Part shown: positions 18,961-23,386 of the stretch, in pieces
Position numbering within the stretch: the stretch's first letter is position 1
Layout: each line of letters starts with the position of its first letter
From: Larix sibirica
Taxonomy: Eukaryota; Streptophyta; Pinopsida; Pinales; Pinaceae
DNA: 23,386 nucleotides
Assembly (NCBI GenBank): GCA_004151065.3
Contig: NWUY0304621126.1
Location: 1 to 23,386, forward strand
Reading direction: 5' to 3'
The notes under the pieces: model-generated
Databases searched by the model: none
The model's input: only the letters and a program-made list of their open reading frames with translations
Told to the model about the DNA's origin: nothing
Program-made: the position numbers and the translations under genes

Positions 18961-19921
18961 CAGACAGCTGATACTTGCATATCTACGTTGACCTTTTTTT
19001 CCATTGTAACAAGAAATAAATAATCCAATCTATGAAATCGCATATCTAAGTTGACCTTCGATTGGTCAGTGCAGCTAGAAGTTTTAGTCAGTGCATTAAG
19101 GCCAACCGGTCTGCACCAGTAGCCATAGCCTGTTTTCATTACCTGGAGATTAAAAAAACTTGCCAACGGTTGCTTGCTTTCTAACTTACCCCAGGTTCCA
19201 TACCCAACAGAAGAGTCGGGAAGTTTCTCTAATATATGATAGATTGCATATCTACTCACTTTGCCATTGTAAGTAATCTGAATGGTTTCACTCTTATTTC
19301 AAAAAAAACAAAAAAGAATAAATGGGTAGATATAATAAAATGAGAGAGGATACTCCAATTGGGAATAATCCATCCAGTGGGAATAATAAGACATGGGAGC
19401 TGCTCTAATCCGCTATAATCCCCTAGGCTTACTCCGCTGCTAATACAACAATGGGAAGAGGAGGTAGGGTAAGTTATATAAGCAATGGGAATAAATATTG
19501 AATTCACCCACCCATGTTTGTTGTTTGGTTGTTGGGATGGGACACAACATACGCCATATCTACGTGAGACCCGCATGCATACGTTTAACTTGTCCATGTT
19601 TTATAACCTCTTCTATAGAAAAGCCTTAGCTTTAGCCCGTCTATCTGTATGTAGTCCCTAGTCTTAGCCTTAGACCAAGCAGTAAGTCGCCTATTGGACT
19701 GGACTAGCAACCCTCCCTGGAGACACAACTTCTTACCTTGACTAGTCTCGTTATTGCCAAAGCTACTCTACAGACTAAGGTACGCAATATACATGTGAAC
19801 TCGCATATCTACGTTGAACTTTTCCCTTGTAGTACTGGGCTACTCCACTGCGCAGACTACTCGGCTTTGATCCGGAGCAGCTACTCGACTGTGGCTGCGC
19901 TAACTGCTGCACTATTCACAA

Positions 19922-20553
19922 ATAGTCTCCATTGTTTGAAATAGAGAAGAATAAATAGGCCGGTCTTCAAAGCTTTCTACATGGGTTGAATGTTGCATAA
20001 TGTGTGCCTCAGAAGCTCTCCATGGGTTGAAATGTGCCCATCCCTTTTCAAAGAATTTGTAATCTATGCTTTCTTTAGTTCCATGCCCTACGAGTTCATT
20101 CAATCCAAGTGAAAGCCTTAGTAGTAGTCTCCCATTCTTTGAAAAAGAGAAAGCCGTAAAAAAGCTATTGTCTTAAGCTTACCGTGTAATAACTACTAGT
20201 TGTTGTTTTCACAAGCTCTACTACACTTCCATAACTAGGACTCGCATATAGACGTTGAACTTGTCCGTAAAGACATTGAGAGGCATACATGTTTGTAACT
20301 TACGAACATCTCGTGGAGACTCATTGCAGCCATACCTACCTACAACTCTACATCGAAAGTGAATAGCTTCTATCTTTAATAAATCTCTACATATATAGCT
20401 AGCTCTCCATGCACACCCTACAACGGCAAGAAGCTACGGCACAGCAGAAGCTACAGCACCGGCAAGGAGGACAACCCACTGGTTGGTGCCAGTCCATCCA
20501 AAAGAAAAGAATAATAAATCTAGTTTGTCTCCATTCTTTGAAAAATAGAATAA
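19922..20553 (+). repeat. Second dispersed repeat: TAGTCTCCATTCTTTGAAAA type
   Basis: Copies lie at 19922-19950, 20125-20153 and 20521-20553, all on the plus strand and interleaved with the CGCATATCTACG family. CATGGGTTGAA also recurs at about 19980 and 20019, followed in each case by ATGT and GC. Confidence 0.65.
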
Positions 20554-21149
20554 GAAAGAAGCCTTACTTCGAGCTCTAGCACAAAGCTATAAAGCGAACC
20601 AGCGAATAAGCTATAGGTTGTGTCCATCCATCCATGTCCAGTGTAAATGCCAGGTTTATATGCCAATTCCATCCAACAAAAAAAAAATAAGAATAAATAT
20701 AGTGAAATGGAAGCTCTTCTCTTCTCTTGTTGGTGCTGCATGAAGAAGCTCTTTCAGTGCAGCTTGTCAGTGCATGAAGCTATTGCACAAAATTGATGAT
20801 GATGGCTTCTGGAACTCTAACAACTCTGTTGTCTATGTTAAACTCCAAACTGAACTATACATCTGTCATATCGTTTCCCCTTGGCTTTAGGTGTGTGGAT
20901 GCTGCTCTTTGAGGTGATATCCTTATGAGCACTACCACCATAAGTAAGTGCCCAGTAGGTCATTGCTAGTTGGTCAATAGGCCCTCCTGTATTCCAGTAA
21001 CATTGTAAGAACTAGTGGTCAATGGGGAATCAACAAGGAAGGGAAATTCAAGTATATATATTCTAAAAAATGGAGACGTTTAACTATTCCATTTGAGGTC
21101 CTAATTAGCACCATTCCCCCTCCTATTTGAAAAAGTAAACCACAAAATT
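20554..21149. other. Spacer, nothing recognised beyond repeats
   Basis: The stretch contains the split copy of the GAGCTCTAGC...AATAAGCTATAGG element (20571-20619) and one partial CGCATATCTACG family copy. No gene. Confidence 0.5.
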
Positions 21150-21290
21150 CCTCACCCTCCTAACCTCGGGCGAGCCTCCTTCCTCCATGTTAGTTTTGTT
21201 TGGTTGTTACATATTTCTTCCAAAACCTCTTCATTTCACATTTTGCCTGGTTCAAAACCTATCCCTCCTACCTCGGTCGAGTCCCTCCGG
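21150..21290 (+). repeat. Diverged direct repeat about 109 bp apart
   Basis: CCCTCCTAACCTCGGGCGAG near 21157 is echoed by CCCTCCTACCTCGGTCGAG near 21263, each followed by a CCTCC run. Confidence 0.6.
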
Positions 21291-21321
21291 GTCCTCTTTT
21301 TGATGGATCCGATGAATCTTG

Positions 21322-21360
21322 CTCATTTTAAGAAAAATGAGATTCTTCTTAAGTAAGAAT
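21322..21360. other. Two adjoining stem-loops
   Basis: CTCATTTT (21322-21329) pairs perfectly with AAAATGAG (21334-21341) around an AAGA tetraloop. Immediately after, ATTCTT (21342-21347) pairs with AAGAAT (21355-21360). Paired hairpins of this kind are seen at some organellar transcript ends, but no gene is next to them. Confidence 0.6.
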
Positions 21361-22287
21361 GCAATTTCCTGAAGTTTCTCTCAATATGCCATGCCCTTTC
21401 ACCCTTTCCCGCTTCCATAGCTAAGAGGAAGTATAATTTGAATAGGGTCTTCTTGTCATACCATACAGCTTTACAGCCAATATCGCGCATATCATTTCAA
21501 CTTAGACTCGCATATCTACGTTTAACTTGTCCATAGCCGGGAGGAAGGATAAATAAATAAGTTCTTCTTCCCCCCATTGATTGGTTGAACCAGAAAACAT
21601 TCTTGGTTACATATTGGTTACATACGAGAGCATATTTCTTTAGCCATGCAGCTGCCATCCAATAAGTTCGCATTAGCACCACATTACCTAAGTACACCCA
21701 CTTGGAATATAAAATCCTACTACTTAATGTTTCCAACAAATGGAGGCTGAGACATCAGGAGATGATAAGTTGGAGAGTCTCCTCTTTACTTTAAGCAGTA
21801 ACTACTAAGTATACAATAATAATAGTTTAGGTATACAATAGCTGTAGTTCCCCGTAGTACTCGCACTAAAGACTCCATGGGTTCGACCCTAACATCTGGG
21901 AAATAAAATGGAGATTCTTGTTACTAAGCTCCCTTTCATGTGAGAAGTTTCTATTACTTGCGTATCTACGTGATACTTGCATATCTTAAGATTTACTCTA
22001 ACTCCAACGAGAGCTGATTTGTGATAGGTGATACAATTATGTACGGGGTTATACTCTACAAAGAAAGAGTGAGCTAGCGTTGTTGGTGCTAGGAAGGATG
22101 GTTCAGCCAGGGGGGGAGTATTGGGGATGTTGTTCCAGCTGAATCTAGCTCTCTGAAGCTCCCCAAAAATGGTCAGTAAAGTGATAGGGAGATTTGTGTT
22201 GGGACTAATGAGATTATATTGGCCAAAGCTCCCACAGAATCATAAGTTGTTAACAATATATCTGCATCTTTAGTTGTTCTGTCTAGA
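21361..22287. other. Spacer, nothing recognised beyond repeats
   Basis: The stretch includes CGCATATCTACG family copies at 21505 and 21956. The 80-codon minus frame 21497-21739 has no recognisable features and ends in that repeat. Confidence 0.5.
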
Positions 22288-23008
22288 CAGCTTAAGACAG
22301 TCTTCTTCACACAGATCAAAGTTTCACAAAGGCAAGAAAGGAAAGCTCATTTATTTGAAAAGAATGGTTCAAAACAAGGTGGTTTGGGAACAGCAGATTA
22401 TATAACACTTTGTATCATTGGGTTTTATTGAGAAAACATCATCAGTTTGGGGGTTTATGAGAGCATCCACACCACCACACTATTTGGGGGAACTAGCCAT
22501 TGGCTAAAAGATAGAAGAATGCTTTCATAAGTTCAATATTTCAATAATACGCTGGATACTCCATTAGGGCTTGTTTCCAAAGCACTAGGGCTTAAGGCTC
22601 TTCCATCCATCCACATAGGGGATATATTAGTGTAGGCTTGTTTCCATTACTGGGGGGCTTAATAAAGCTTTATTCCATTCGCATAATAGGAACTAGTAAT
22701 AGGGACGGTGGTCCATCAATAGGTGCTAAAACTGAAGCTAGTACAGTTAAATCAATTGGGCTTTCACTCAAAGTGCTTAAGACGGTTTAACACAGATCAA
22801 AGGAACGGCCTTCACATTTGCTTGAATTGATAAAAGATGTGAATCGCGATAAAACCAGTCTTTCCAACCAGAATAAATGTATATATTATATTGTAATTAC
22901 ACACAATAATTTAGTTTTTCTGTAAAAACAACTTAAGAAGGTCTTTTCACTCACCTCTTTCTCTACAGCCTCTACAGCTTAATAAGTCTTCACACGGATC
23001 AACAAAGT
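22288..23008 (+). repeat. Third dispersed repeat: CTTAAGACAGTCTT...CACAGATCAAAG type
   Basis: Copies lie at 22288-22321, 22773-22802, 22929-22950 (left half only) and 22978-23008, all on the plus strand. GGCTTGTTTCCA-type words at 22566, 22635, 23041 and 23220 form another short family in the same block. Confidence 0.65.
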
Positions 23009-23116
23009 GCATGGACGAGACTCTTTTATATTAATAAGAAGGCTTGTTTCTATGCTGGACTGATAAAACTAAAGAAGTGTCCATCTCCAGGCGGGACTAA
23101 CCGGACTAAGCGCCTA

Positions 23117-23170
23117 GTCTCTTTGGGCTTGGTTTCTCTGCTTGGACCAAGAAGACTAAAGCTATAGTGT
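23117..23170 (+). repeat. Inverted repeat partner B (pairs with 16889-16985)
   Basis: This matches the reverse complement of partner A across CTTGGACCAAGAAGACTAAAG and its flanks. It lacks the 34 nt that partner A carries between two TGGAC words. Confidence 0.75.
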
Positions 23171-23386
23171 TGTTCAATGGGGCTTCTTACTGTACTAACT
23201 AGTAGGGCTTATTTATTAAGGCTTGTTTATTCTGTAGTTCTGTCTCTAAAGCTTAAATAGATATAGTGCTCACTTGACCTATAAAACTGGGTCGTTCAAA
23301 GAGAAGGTGGCATATCCGATGAGAGAGAGTCTGAACCTAGCCTTCCAATAAGTGATAAATTAAGTATAAAGTATATAGTGATACTT
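23171..23386. other. Spacer to the window end
   Basis: No gene or strong repeat apart from GGCTTGTTTATT at about 23219. Confidence 0.5.

Larger units (their letters stand above)
17804..21990 (+). repeat. Dispersed repeat family, CGCATATCTACGTTTAACTT type, about 12 copies
   Basis: All copies are on the plus strand: 17804-17828, 18973-19013, 19038-19058, 19243-19276, 19551-19598 (two adjoining partial copies), 19799-19832, 20239-20270, 21071-21094, 21505-21536 and 21956-21990 (two partial copies). A weaker one lies at 21481-21503. The best copies read GACTCGCATATCTACG, then TTTAACTTGTCCAT. The 5' and 3' halves also occur separately: GGAGACGTTTAACTTGTCC lacks the CGCATAT half. Two minus-strand frames (17648-17845, 19256-19597) contain the peptide MDKLNV simply because both cross this repeat. 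I noticed no copies outside 17.8-22.0 kb. Confidence 0.8.

Noticed and set aside
19256-19597. 113-codon minus-strand frame
   Set aside because: Its first codons come from the dispersed CGCATATCTACG repeat, the same source as the MDKLNV peptide at 17.8 kb. The remainder has no family signal.
21872-21890. CATGGGTTCGACCCTA resembles a tRNA T-loop
   Set aside because: The loop would be 5 nt between the pairing bases, and no cloverleaf forms around it.

Overview
No intact known gene is recognisable in this window: I found no rRNA, no canonical tRNA, no standard organellar protein gene and no bacterial-type operon. The longest open frames are about 60-147 codons, and most look like chance. The sequence looks like land-plant DNA. 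My best guess is an intergenic stretch of a large, repeat-rich plant mitochondrial genome, possibly a gymnosperm. The reasons are decayed nuclear-type retroelements, many short diverged repeats, and a recurring CCCTTTAGTCAAGCAAGC-like motif that I recall from plant mitochondrial spacers. A repeat-rich nuclear contig cannot be excluded from sequence alone.

Layout. 1-4.5 kb: spacer with a codon-phased low-complexity tract (about 1.5-2.28 kb), an unrecognised minus-strand open stretch (2.7-3.0 kb) and a purine-rich belt (3.3-4.1 kb). 4.5-5.9 kb: pyrimidine-rich spacer with short duplications and hairpins. 5.9-6.9 kb: a minus-strand LTR-retroelement scrap, an RNase H fragment plus a possible tRNA-Met primer binding site. 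7.1-7.35 kb: a second codon-phased tract. 7.76-8.75 kb: a degenerate tandem array of about 35 bp period, about 20 units between 8068 and 8752. 9.04-9.4 kb: the C-terminal zinc-binding region of a LINE reverse transcriptase on the plus strand. 11.08-12.09 kb: about 1 kb of a different LINE on the minus strand, from the end of the reverse transcriptase through a Cys finger to a C-terminal tail. 12.1-15.9 kb: spacer with a 61-bp-spaced duplication and AT microsatellites. 15.96-16.6 kb: a third codon-phased tract. 16.9-23.4 kb: a mosaic of short dispersed repeats, with a frameshifted G-patch protein remnant at 17.89-18.06 kb.

Nothing here works as a pathway. The content is a record of insertion, decay and repeat spread. 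The best leads for something undescribed are the 35-bp array, the same-strand dispersed motif family (17.8-22.0 kb), the related codon-phased tracts, and the inverted repeat pair that differs by 34 nt flanked by a 5-nt microhomology.
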